Shown here: positions 1 to 7,606 of the stretch, piece by piece | How positions within the stretch are numbered: position 1 is the stretch's first letter | How the letters are laid out: each line of letters opens with the position of its first letter | Assembly (NCBI GenBank): GCA_001604275.1 | Contig: LVBD01000060.1 | Span: 1 to 52,325, forward strand | Length of the DNA stretch: 52,325 nucleotides | Reading direction: 5' to 3' | Source: Spirochaetales bacterium Spiro_02 | Lineage (GTDB): Bacteria; Spirochaetota; Spirochaetia; Sphaerochaetales; Sphaerochaetaceae | Translations under genes and position numbers: made by a program | The notes under the pieces: generated by a model | Databases searched by the model: none | Seen by the model: the letters and a program-made list of their open reading frames with translations, nothing else | Told to the model about the DNA's origin: nothing

Positions 1-43
1 AATAAAAGGATTTATGTAAAACTCACCACCAAATTCTCGTTAG

Positions 44-1285
44 GTGTTTCGGGAAGGCAGGGTGTCATTCCTTCTCATCCTGCTTGGAAAACGTTTCATC
101 CAGAAGCTGAATATCAGGAATCTCGAGGAAAAGCGGAAAGGTACCGAGCTGATCCAGGAATCGTTGGAGAACGTACGGGATCTCAAGGCGCTGCACAAAA
201 CCGATCAGTATCTTTCTCGGCTCGACGATACGCTTGAACATACTGAGCGCCATATCGTGAAAGGGGAACTTGGCACGGGGATCATCGTCACATCGGCGCA
301 GATGATTCTCAAGCTGGGCATCGCGACCGTTGTGCTCGTCGGTTCCATCATGATCTCCAATGGAGCTCTTTCCTTGCTGGAATTTTTGGTTTTCCTGTTG
401 GCGGCTACTAGAATGTACGATCCGCTTTCCATGACGTTGCAGAATCTGGTGGAGATGCTTTCGGCGCAGACGAAGATCGACAGGATGAAGCGATTGGACT
501 CGGAACCCGAACAGAGCGGAACGACATCGTTCGCTCCTACGCACTTCGATATCGAATTCAATGATGTCGGGTTCTCGTACCATGCCGATGAACAGGTACT
601 GTCGAATGTGTCGTTCACGGCGAAACAGGGAGAGGTGACCGCCTTGGTCGGCCCTTCGGGAGGAGGAAAAAGCACCGTTGCGAAACTAGCCGCCAGATTC
701 TGGGATGCGACAAGCGGTACGATCCGGCTTGGCGGGATCGATATCAGTTCTGTGGATCCCGAAACGCTGCTGACTTCCTATTCCATCGTATTCCAGGATG
801 TCGTGCTGTTCAACGATACGGTCATGGAGAATATCCGGCTCGGAAGGCGCGGTGCGTCTGACAAAGAGGTGTTGAAAGCGGCGAAAGAGGCTTGCTGCGA
901 TGAATTCGTATCTCGCCTTCCCGAAGGATACCAGAGTCTGATCGGCGAGAATGGGCAGAAACTGTCCGGCGGCGAACGGCAAAGGATTTCGATCGCCCGT
1001 GCGTTGTTGAAAAACGCGCCGGTCGTCCTTCTGGACGAAGCCACGGCTTCCCTAGATGCCGAGAACGAATCGCAGATACAGACGGCTCTTTCCCGGTTGC
1101 TCGAAGGCAAGACCGTCCTGGTCATCGCACACCGGCTCAGAACTATCACGAAGGCGGATCACATCGTTGTGCTTGAAAACGGAAATGTCGTACAACAAGG
1201 AGCTCCGGAACAGCTATTGGAAGCTGGCGGCGTATTCAAGCACATGCTCGATCTTCAGGAAATCAGTTCCAACTGGAGCCTATAA
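44..1285 (+). pseudogene. ABC exporter (permease-ATPase half-transporter), N-terminally truncated
   Basis: The 413 residues hold the last part of a type IV ABC exporter membrane domain and a complete nucleotide-binding domain. Membrane segments lie near residues 8-15 and 80-125. The ATPase has Walker A (GPSGGGKST), a Q-loop, the LSGGERQ signature, Walker B with LLDEATASLD and the switch histidine in VIAHRL. Full family members are about 580 residues, so roughly the first 160, covering the first transmembrane helices, are missing. The only start available is GTG at 44, directly preceded by an in-frame TAG at 41-43, with another in-frame stop at 17-19. Either the gene is broken or the left edge of the window is a rearrangement or assembly join. 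As it stands it should not make a working transporter. The substrate cannot be told. Confidence 0.75.
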
Positions 1286-1392
1286 GTAAGGGTCATTGCA
1301 GGGTCATTGCAGGGTCATTGCAGGGTCATTGCAGGATAGTTGCAATGTAAGGTCAGAGAGGGTGTTGGTAGGGTTGCGAAACGAACCCTACC
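1286..1392. repeat. Tandem 11-bp repeat plus hairpin between convergent genes
   Basis: Four perfect copies of GGGTCATTGCA run from 1290 to 1333, followed by a degenerate fifth at 1334-1344. Further on, GGTAGGGTT (1367-1375) pairs perfectly with AACCCTACC (1384-1392) over an 8-nt loop. It fills the gap between the ABC gene and jag, which converge here. Related copies lie at 48851-48895 and 51208-51302. No T-run follows the hairpin on either strand, so it is not a classical terminator. Confidence 0.8.
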
Positions 1393-1408
1393 ATGCCCTG
1401 GACCTCTT

Positions 1409-2119
1409 TTATCTTCTTGTGCAGGAGATGCGGACCTGTTTATACAGCCCGTCTCCTTCGCTCTTAGTGTCCACTCCGTCTACATCGTTTAGTGCGGAAT
1501 GAATGAGTCGGCGTTCAAACGGATTCATCGGCTCCAGCAGCTTGCTGCGGCCGGTACGCTTGACTTGTTCGGCGGTTTTATATGCAAGACGGATCAATTG
1601 CTCTTCGTGGCGCATCCGATAGTTCTCGCTATCAACGATGATCTTTTGGTCAGGATCGATCTGGCCGGCATAGACATTGGCCAACAGCTGGATCGCATCG
1701 AGGTTCTTGCCTTTCCTGCCGATGATGATGCTGGAGAACTCGCTGTCGATGTTCAACCCAAGCTTATGATCCTTGCGAAAGTTGATCGTCACGGTCCCCG
1801 GATATCCCATCTTGGAAAGCAATGTGGCAACGAACTCCACCACTTGTTCTTCCAGTTCCCCTTCCGGAGCGAGCGGCTGGGAAGATACCACGACATCGTC
1901 GAAATGATCATCATACGAGTCATCGATGAACGGAAGATCTTCCTGATCCTCTTCGTCTTCGCCGATATGGACGCGAATCTTGACCATATTTTTCTTAAAA
2001 AGCCCCTTGCGGCCGGAATCAACTATCTCCACATCGAAATCTTCGCGTTCTATATGCAGTTCATCGATAGCTTTCGCAATGGCCTCCTGTTCGGTTCGTC
2101 CTTCAAACTCTTTCGTCAT
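1409..2119 (-). CDS. jag: RNA-binding protein Jag/KhpB
   Basis: The 236-residue protein has the three-part Jag layout: an N-terminal Jag_N domain (about 3-52), an acidic linker (about 54-90), a KH-type domain with the GRKG loop at 134-137, and a C-terminal R3H domain with the RxxxH core at about 203-207. The family binds small and messenger RNAs with KhpA and affects cell elongation and division in Firmicutes; its role in spirochaetes is inferred. It is last in the rpmH-rnpA-yidC-jag run, 51 bp after yidC, and has an SD (GGAG) close upstream of its ATG. The neighbourhood is the classic one for this family. Confidence 0.93.
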   Translation of the reverse strand: MTKEFEGRTEQEAIAKAIDELHIEREDFDVEIVDSGRKGLFKKNMVKIRVHIGEDEEDQEDLPFIDDSYDDHFDDVVVSSQPLAPEGELEEQVVEFVATLLSKMGYPGTVTINFRKDHKLGLNIDSEFSSIIIGRKGKNLDAIQLLANVYAGQIDPDQKIIVDSENYRMRHEEQLIRLAYKTAEQVKRTGRSKLLEPMNPFERRLIHSALNDVDGVDTKSEGDGLYKQVRISCTRR

Positions 2120-2131
2120 ATATCACTCCAC

Positions 2132-2153
2132 GGACACCCTTCGCAGGGTGTCC
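2132..2153 (-). other. Intercistronic stem-loop between yidC and jag
   Basis: GGACACCC (2132-2139) and GGGTGTCC (2146-2153) form a perfect 8-bp stem with a 6-nt loop. It lies in the yidC-jag gap, just upstream of the jag SD. No T-run follows it, so it more likely acts as an RNA processing or stability element, or tunes jag translation, than as a strong terminator. That role is inference. Confidence 0.5.
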
Positions 2154-2170
2154 TCATAGGTATTTTAGTA

Positions 2171-4009
2171 TTATTTGCGCGGCCCTTTGCCTTGTTTCTT
2201 CGATGTCTTCTGATCCGTCCTCTGCGGGAACTTCGATACGTTGGCGACGGACGAAGATTCCGAAGCCATCTCCTTCTGTTTCTTCTTGTTCATATAGTAC
2301 TGCTGAACGATGGAAAGGAAGTTCTGCACCGTCCAGTAGAGAATCAGCCCGGAAGGGGCATCATACAATACGAAGAAGAATATCAACGGCATCCCCCAAG
2401 TCATGAACTTCATGGTGCTGTTGTTCTGCGGAGTTCCTCCTGTCTGGGTGAACTTCATCGAATAGATCATGCTGGCCGTGTAGATGATCGGAAGAATGTG
2501 GAGGCCGTTGCCGAGGAACGGAATATTGAACGGGAATGTGAAAACGGTATCAGGCATCGACAGATCGGTGATCCAGCCGGGGATAAACATGGCTCCGCGA
2601 AGTTCGAAATGCTTGTTCAGCAGCCCATATAGCGCTATGAAGATAGGGAACTGCAAAAGCATCGGCAGACATCCTCCCAGCGGATTGATTTTCTCCTGCT
2701 GATAGAGTTTGGCCATCTCCTCGTTGAGCTTCTGCGGATTATCCTGGTACTTGACCTTCATCTCCTCCATCTTCGGGCCAAGGGTACTCATCTTGGCGGT
2801 CGAATCCATGCTTTTCTTCGTCAATGGATACAGAATCAACTTGATGAATACTGTCAGCAGGATGATCGCGACTCCATAGTTCGGGATAATCTTGTAGAAC
2901 AACTGAAGCAACCATTTCAGCACGTTCTCCAGCCATCCCAGCCAGGAACTGCTGTCCAACGCTTTTTCCAGATGCAGATTGGCGAGGCCGAACCCATTGT
3001 GGGCGGATTCGTTGTAGATTGTCATCTGGCTTTTGATCTGGGGACCGCAGTAGAAACGAAACGTATCCGTATTGGAAGCGCTCCTGACCGCGGGACGGGA
3101 GAAATACAGCTTCGAAGAAAGCGCGATATCGCCGGCAGTGCTTTCCGTCAGCGTAGTAGTGTAACGGGTGGCGTCGGGAATGCCGATCAAGGAGAAGTAT
3201 TTCCCGCACAATGCCGCCCAGGTCAGATAGTCGGACGTCTGGTACATCCCGTTGGAAAGTTTCGGAGTGCTCTTCTTTCCGCCGTCGGCCTGAACATAGA
3301 ATCTTCGATAGTTGTAGTTGTTGTTCGGCATTTCGTCGAACGCAGGACCAATCTGAGGTTCGAACGCAAGCGTATAGGCAAAATTATTGTAGGAAAGAGG
3401 AATCGACTTGTTGACGCTATTGCGTATATCCACGACGATTTCGAACAGATAGTCTTTCTCACCGAAATGATACGTCTTGGTGATGGTGAATGTCTCGTCA
3501 GAGACAGTTCCATCCGTAAGAATGGGAGCGAACGTCCGAGAGAAAACGACTTCATTGCCACGGATATCATAGGTAAAGGCAGCGTCTATCGGATTGGTCC
3601 TGTCATCGCCGGCATACATCATGAAAGCGTTGTTGTCGTTCGGACCTTTGAAAAGCAGTTCGACAGGTTCACTCCCGTCAAGGTGGTCCTTCAGTCTGAT
3701 ACTCGCGACAGAGGCTCCTATAGGATCAAATTCTATATCGAACACTTCTGTCTGATACTTGAACGGAGACGTGTCGCCTGGTTCACCTATACTTGTGAAC
3801 GACCCGGGCAATCCGGAATCCCAGGCCAGCCCGGCTCCCGTCGTCAGGAGTTCTGAAGAAACCGAAGGAGCTTCAGCGGGTACGATGGTCGTTGTTTCGG
3901 TAGGTTCGGTCGCTACGGGGTTCGGTGCGAAAAACGTGGTCTGGATCGTCATTGCCACGGTAATGACAATGACGGACAAAACAATGGCGATAATGGTATT
4001 CTTGTCCAT
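2171..4009 (-). CDS. yidC: Membrane protein insertase YidC
   Basis: The 612-residue protein inserts and folds inner-membrane proteins, alone or with SecYEG. The Gram-negative layout is clear: an N-terminal membrane anchor (about 5-27), a large periplasmic domain (about 55-350), then the five-helix insertase core (about 365-580). The core contains the conserved GGCLPMLLQFPIFIALYGLL segment and ends near LYWTVQNFLSIVQQYYM. The basic tail is lysine-rich, as expected for ribosome contact. There is no lipobox, so this is the anchor-type rather than the OxaA lipoprotein form. It sits between rnpA and jag. No yidD is present in the 136-bp gap to rnpA, although yidD is found there in many bacteria. 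Confidence 0.97.
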   Translation of the reverse strand: MDKNTIIAIVLSVIVITVAMTIQTTFFAPNPVATEPTETTTIVPAEAPSVSSELLTTGAGLAWDSGLPGSFTSIGEPGDTSPFKYQTEVFDIEFDPIGASVASIRLKDHLDGSEPVELLFKGPNDNNAFMMYAGDDRTNPIDAAFTYDIRGNEVVFSRTFAPILTDGTVSDETFTITKTYHFGEKDYLFEIVVDIRNSVNKSIPLSYNNFAYTLAFEPQIGPAFDEMPNNNYNYRRFYVQADGGKKSTPKLSNGMYQTSDYLTWAALCGKYFSLIGIPDATRYTTTLTESTAGDIALSSKLYFSRPAVRSASNTDTFRFYCGPQIKSQMTIYNESAHNGFGLANLHLEKALDSSSWLGWLENVLKWLLQLFYKIIPNYGVAIILLTVFIKLILYPLTKKSMDSTAKMSTLGPKMEEMKVKYQDNPQKLNEEMAKLYQQEKINPLGGCLPMLLQFPIFIALYGLLNKHFELRGAMFIPGWITDLSMPDTVFTFPFNIPFLGNGLHILPIIYTASMIYSMKFTQTGGTPQNNSTMKFMTWGMPLIFFFVLYDAPSGLILYWTVQNFLSIVQQYYMNKKKQKEMASESSSVANVSKFPQRTDQKTSKKQGKGPRK

Positions 4010-4145
4010 CTCTACTCCTCATCGACAAAACGCAACGTCTTGCTGACTTTGATATGTTTCCGCCTTGCGGAAGAGGCAATGATGTATCGGAAAGACAAGA
4101 ATCGAAGATCTATTTCAACCGGATATGGAACCACCGAACCGGCGA

Positions 4146-4502
4146 TCATCCTTCATCAGGACCATACACACCGGCTCTTTTACAAAGAGACACTATCTGC
4201 TTCGCTTGCTTTTCATGATCAAGAGCCTTTCCTGGATACACCACGAACGCGAAATCATAACCAGGAACCATCTTTGGCTTTTCGTTTCTCCAGATCTCCT
4301 TGATCTGCCGCCGGATCCTGTTACGCTGTACGGCCGTGCCATAATGACGCACAGGAATGACGATGATACGATTATACTGGAACTGGTTCTTGGAAACTAT
4401 CAACCGCAGACCTCGGCAGGAATTTTCCTGCCCGGTCTTGAAGATCCTGTCGATCTCCGGTTGTTTCTTGACGATTTCTTGCTTAGTAAGGCTTCTTCTC
4501 AT
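4146..4502 (-). CDS. rnpA: Ribonuclease P protein component
   Basis: RnpA is the protein cofactor of RNase P, which removes the 5' leader of tRNA precursors. The chosen ATG at 4502 gives 118 residues starting MRRSLTKQE, a normal length. The family RNR box is present ([14 protein letters not shown]), and the N-terminal RIFKTG motif precedes it. The start lies inside rpmH, overlapping its last 20 bases in another frame. The rnpA frame stays open for 30 more codons upstream through rpmH, with an ATG at 4592, so a longer form is possible but unlikely to be needed. Confidence 0.93.
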   Translation of the reverse strand: MRRSLTKQEIVKKQPEIDRIFKTGQENSCRGLRLIVSKNQFQYNRIIVIPVRHYGTAVQRNRIRRQIKEIWRNEKPKMVPGYDFAFVVYPGKALDHEKQAKQIVSLCKRAGVYGPDEG

Positions 4503-4650
4503 CACTGGCCGTGAGTTTGTATCTACCTTTGGCTCTTCTTCTAGCAAGCACAAGACGGCCTCCCTTGGTAGCCATGCGGGCACGGAATCCAAAGCTTCTA
4601 TTTCGTTTCATCTTGCTAGGCTGGTACGTTCTCTTTCCTTTGTTGCTCAT
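4483..4650 (-). CDS. rpmH: Ribosomal protein L34
   Basis: This 55-residue basic protein of the large ribosomal subunit carries the family signature (KRTYQPSK near the start and [21 protein letters not shown] in the middle). The SDEKKPY tail is the form seen in spirochaetes. The ATG at 4650 ([13 protein letters not shown]) is preferred over the ATG five codons upstream because it brings the protein nearest to family length. It is first in the rpmH-rnpA-yidC-jag run and has a strong promoter about 76 bp upstream. Its 3' end overlaps rnpA by 20 bases. Confidence 0.95.
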   Translation of the reverse strand: MSNKGKRTYQPSKMKRNRSFGFRARMATKGGRLVLARRRAKGRYKLTASDEKKPY

Positions 4651-4725
4651 GGGATCATTCTCCAAATATTCATCGCTTTACGCGGGATTTTTTCATAGTA
4701 TCGGGCATAGGCCACCGAGTTTTGC

Positions 4726-4754
4726 AGTATAATGAGCAAGTCGATGACAGTCAA
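4726..4754 (-). promoter_or_regulatory. Sigma70-type promoter for rpmH operon
   Basis: Read on the minus strand, TTGACT (4749-4754) and TATACT (4726-4731) are separated by 17 bases. Each hexamer differs from consensus at one base. Predicted transcription starts about 70 bases before the rpmH ATG, giving an ordinary leader. Confidence 0.75.
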
Positions 4755-4830
4755 GTATGTATACGGACGACAACTAGATAGCGCGCAGGAAAAAACTCTG
4801 TTGAATGGCGTAGGTAAACAAGGTTTTCCC

Positions 4831-5148
4831 TTAGCGGGACACAACCTGTAGCGTGAATATGCCAAGCGACGGATATTTTGCGTTGATACGCGCGAGAATC
4901 TGTTTTTTCTGCATCTGAAGAATTGACGACCAGCTGGGATGATCGCTTTTCACAATCAGTGTGCCGTTCTTCACATCGATGGGAGTGATATGCGGATACA
5001 GTCTGGAACCGATCAGCCCCTGCCAGTTCCTGCAGAAGGAGACGTACGGATCATCGTCCGTGATATTGAGCCTGATCAACGTGGCGTCCAGCAACTCCTT
5101 GATATCAATTGGTTCGTCCGGACTTCTATGGGGTCTGTCATCCCTCAT
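4831..5148 (-). CDS. dciA: DciA-like protein (DUF721)
   Basis: This small basic protein matches the DUF721 family, whose member DciA helps load the replicative helicase DnaB in bacteria that lack DnaC or DnaI. The core ends in a region typical of the fold (FCRNWQGLIG, then GTLIVKSDHPSWSSILQMQKK). The ATG at 5148 gives 105 residues and has GGGAGG about 10 bases upstream. It overlaps the recF stop region by 11 bases, which suggests translational coupling. Longer starts up to 5202 are open but lie deeper in recF. The order dnaA-dnaN-recF-dciA is a common origin arrangement. Confidence 0.87.
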   Translation of the reverse strand: MRDDRPHRSPDEPIDIKELLDATLIRLNITDDDPYVSFCRNWQGLIGSRLYPHITPIDVKNGTLIVKSDHPSWSSILQMQKKQILARINAKYPSLGIFTLQVVSR

Positions 5149-6229
5149 GAACGGAAAGCCTCCCGTCATCGACATCATATATGAGGCAATCATCATCCGC
5201 AAGAGCGGAAAAATACCGTTCCTCGGGAAGAAACGTGAAGAACGCCTGGCTGTAGCCTTCCATCATTTCAAGAAACGCGCCGCGGCGTTTCACGTCGAGT
5301 TCCAGCAGCACGTCGTCCACGAGCAACACAGGCTCCTTTCCCGTCTTCATCCTGTAGAAAGATGTCTGAGCCATTCTGAAGATCAGTGAAGCGAGCCGCA
5401 GTTGTCCGGTGGAGCCAGAAAGCGTAAAAGGACCGTTTTCATCGACAACAACGAACCGGTCTCGATGGACTCCGCTAGCCGTCGTCTGAAGCTTGATGTC
5501 TCGCTGTAGCGTTCTCGCCAATTTTTCCTCGACATCCTGTACTGTAGCGCAGTCTCCCCAAGACGGAACATATTCAATGCTGATTTCCGTTCCGGTGCAT
5601 GATACCTGTCCGTACATTCTAGGAAAAATCTTATTGAATTCGTACACAGCCTTGATTCTCTCGCGTTGTATTTCAATCCCGTATCGGGCAAGCTGTCCAT
5701 CATAGATGGGGATCAGGTCGGTTCTTTCATCCTTGATGGCGGCGTTCCGTTGCTTGAGTATCGCCTTGTATCGACGCATATCGTCGAAAAAAAGTGGATT
5801 GTACATCGACATTGTCTGATCGAAGAATCTTCGGCGGAATTCCGGCTCCCCTCTGACAAACGAAATATCGTCATGACTGAACACGATGCAGGGAACGTTG
5901 TAGATGAGTTCCTTTCTGTCCCTGACTTCGCGTCCGTCGATGGACATAGACCGTTTGCCGTCGAAGAACCGATATTCGATAGTCTGATCGAACCCTTCGT
6001 CATTCTTCAGCGTGGCGGATAAGGAGAAGTCTTTTTCTCCGTGCCGAATCATTTCACGACTGTTGACAGCCTTGAACGACGAACCATAGCAAAGCGTATA
6101 GAGCGCCTCGATAAAATTCGTCTTGCCCTGACCGTTGGGACCTATGAGCATCACCTGCTTCGCATCGACGGAAACGGAGGAATTCGAAATATTTCTGAAC
6201 CGATCGAATCGAACGGAAGTAAATCTCAT
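5138..6229 (-). CDS. recF: DNA replication and repair protein RecF
   Basis: RecF is an SMC-like ATPase that, with RecO and RecR, loads RecA at gapped DNA. The 363-residue protein has Walker A GPNGQGKTNFIEA near residue 30, the family signature segment around LSGSTGQLRLASLIF, and Walker B near LLVDDVLLELD. The ATG shares one base with the dnaN stop (TGATG), pointing to translational coupling. RecR, its partner, is encoded at 46.0 kb in the same window. Confidence 0.96.
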   Translation of the reverse strand: MRFTSVRFDRFRNISNSSVSVDAKQVMLIGPNGQGKTNFIEALYTLCYGSSFKAVNSREMIRHGEKDFSLSATLKNDEGFDQTIEYRFFDGKRSMSIDGREVRDRKELIYNVPCIVFSHDDISFVRGEPEFRRRFFDQTMSMYNPLFFDDMRRYKAILKQRNAAIKDERTDLIPIYDGQLARYGIEIQRERIKAVYEFNKIFPRMYGQVSCTGTEISIEYVPSWGDCATVQDVEEKLARTLQRDIKLQTTASGVHRDRFVVVDENGPFTLSGSTGQLRLASLIFRMAQTSFYRMKTGKEPVLLVDDVLLELDVKRRGAFLEMMEGYSQAFFTFLPEERYFSALADDDCLIYDVDDGRLSVHEG

Positions 6230-7338
6230 CAGTTTGATTGGGGTTGCATCGGCATGACAATGTGGAAATAGTCCCGTTCAGGATCGGGCTTGACGGTCAT
6301 AGCCTTCGTAGGTCCACTGAACTGTAGGAAGAAATGGTCTCCTTCCATGACGCGCAGCGGGCTGAGCAGATACGTGTAGTTCAACGAAAGCTTGCAGGGT
6401 TCTCCCTCGTATTCGCATGGAATGATTTCCTTTGCGGCGCCGAAGTCGCTTTCTTCGGAACTGAGCATGATTCCCGTAGATTCGATGTCCATGATCAGCC
6501 TTTTCGATTTATTCTCCACAAATAGGGACACTCTCTTCAGTGCATCAAGCATCTCCTGGATGGAGACACGGCAAGAGAAAGACTGGCTTTCAGGGATGAC
6601 TCGTTTGTAGTTTGGAAATTGTCCGTTGATCAGCGTAGAGTAGATGCAATGTCCCTCGAAACGCGCGAATATCATTGTTTCCGTTACTGCAAGCTCGAAT
6701 GTCCCTTCTCCTGTACCCATTTTTTTGACAAGATTAAGAAATTTAGCAGGGATGATGACCGATGGAAACTGAGCTGTCTGCTCCATCATTTTCCTTCTGA
6801 TGATGGAAAGACGTCTGCCGTCGGTGGCTACCATTGTCAGGCAGTCCGGAGCATGTTCAAAGAAAACTCCGTTCATGAAGTATCTGGTCTCGTCCTCGCT
6901 GATAGCGAAGATTGTCTGATTGATCATTTCCATGAAGTCGCTTTGAGGGATGGAGAAGTATTTGCTTTCATCGGCGATCTGCAATTGAGGAAATTTATCC
7001 GCCTCGATCGTTCTGAGCTGAAAATCAATGGTCTGTCCGATAGGACGAATCACAAGCTTCATATCTTTTTCTTCGAATTGGACATCCCCGTCTGGTAAGG
7101 TACGCAGAACTCCGAGGAGTTTGTCGCAGAATACGGTCGTAGAACCGGCTTCTACCGTCTTGACTTGGATTTCGGCGGAGAAACCTATTTTTTGGTCGGT
7201 AGCTTTGATGGTCAGCTTGTCGTCGTAGTTCTCGAGCAGAACGTTGGAAACGATCGACAGAGAATTGCGCTGGCTGGTGAAATCCAATGCAAGAGTGATT
7301 TCTTTCAGCAGGTTGTTTTTTTCGCAGACGAATTTCAT
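6229..7338 (-). CDS. dnaN: DNA polymerase III beta sliding clamp
   Basis: The 369-residue protein has the usual length and the three repeated clamp domains (about 1-120, 128-245 and 248-369). It starts MKFVCEKNNLLKEITLALDF and ends in VMPMQPQSN, close to the usual clamp C-terminal VMPMR motif. The dimeric ring tethers polymerases to DNA. An AGGAG SD lies 9 bases before the ATG. A perfect TATAAT (7358-7363, minus strand) just upstream is a likely -10, so transcription would start beside the DnaA-trio of oriC. This suggests that initiation and dnaN expression may affect each other. Confidence 0.97.
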   Translation of the reverse strand: MKFVCEKNNLLKEITLALDFTSQRNSLSIVSNVLLENYDDKLTIKATDQKIGFSAEIQVKTVEAGSTTVFCDKLLGVLRTLPDGDVQFEEKDMKLVIRPIGQTIDFQLRTIEADKFPQLQIADESKYFSIPQSDFMEMINQTIFAISEDETRYFMNGVFFEHAPDCLTMVATDGRRLSIIRRKMMEQTAQFPSVIIPAKFLNLVKKMGTGEGTFELAVTETMIFARFEGHCIYSTLINGQFPNYKRVIPESQSFSCRVSIQEMLDALKRVSLFVENKSKRLIMDIESTGIMLSSEESDFGAAKEIIPCEYEGEPCKLSLNYTYLLSPLRVMEGDHFFLQFSGPTKAMTVKPDPERDYFHIVMPMQPQSN

Positions 7339-7367
7339 TTCGGATTACTCCTATGTTATTATATCTT

Positions 7368-7407
7368 GTAGTAATGGTAGTAATAATAGCACATTTTCTG
7401 TGGATAA
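7368..7407 (-). promoter_or_regulatory. Basal unwinding system: DnaA box plus DnaA-trio
   Basis: On the minus strand a perfect DnaA box (7399-7407) is followed by a 10-nt spacer and seven triplets TAT TAT TAC TAC CAT TAC TAC (7388 down to 7368), then AT-rich DNA with TATAAT. This matches the order of the basal origin unwinding system described in Bacillus, in which a DnaA filament grows from the box onto the trio strand and opens the duplex. Unwinding here would run toward dnaN. Confidence 0.8.
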
Positions 7408-7531
7408 AGATACTAATTCGTTACACCGTTTTTCATTAATCCTTTTCTAACCTGTGGATGAAACGAATGGTTTTTCCACATTCCATCCACAGGTTAATTA
7501 TACTATCCACAGGTTCCTCACTTTTTCCACC
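7368..7531. other. oriC: Chromosomal origin oriC (dnaA-dnaN intergenic)
   Basis: The gap holds a dense DnaA-box cluster. A perfect TTATCCACA lies on the minus strand at 7399-7407. Near matches are at 7453-7461 (minus), 7472-7480 (TTTTCCACA), 7483-7491, 7503-7511 (CTATCCACA) and 7523-7531. Two boxes form a 13-bp perfect inverted repeat (7448-7460 and 7484-7496, 23 bp apart). Next to the perfect box is a DnaA-trio tract (7368-7388). Gene direction switches across dnaA-gyrB, as expected for replication leaving in both directions. Confidence 0.92.
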
Positions 7532-7606
7532 GTTTGTCCTATGGTTCTCAACAACTTGTCTGACAGTAAGAAAAATGAAGGTTTCCCAGTTGTTATGGAG
7601 TCCTTA

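Noticed and set aside
1296-1502. 68-residue frame over the 11-bp repeats
   Set aside because: Its N-terminus is simply translated repeat and it is antisense to the jag 3' end.
4010-4145. Possible yidD between rnpA and yidC
   Set aside because: No frame in this gap carries the YidD motif, and the gap is too short for a full gene.
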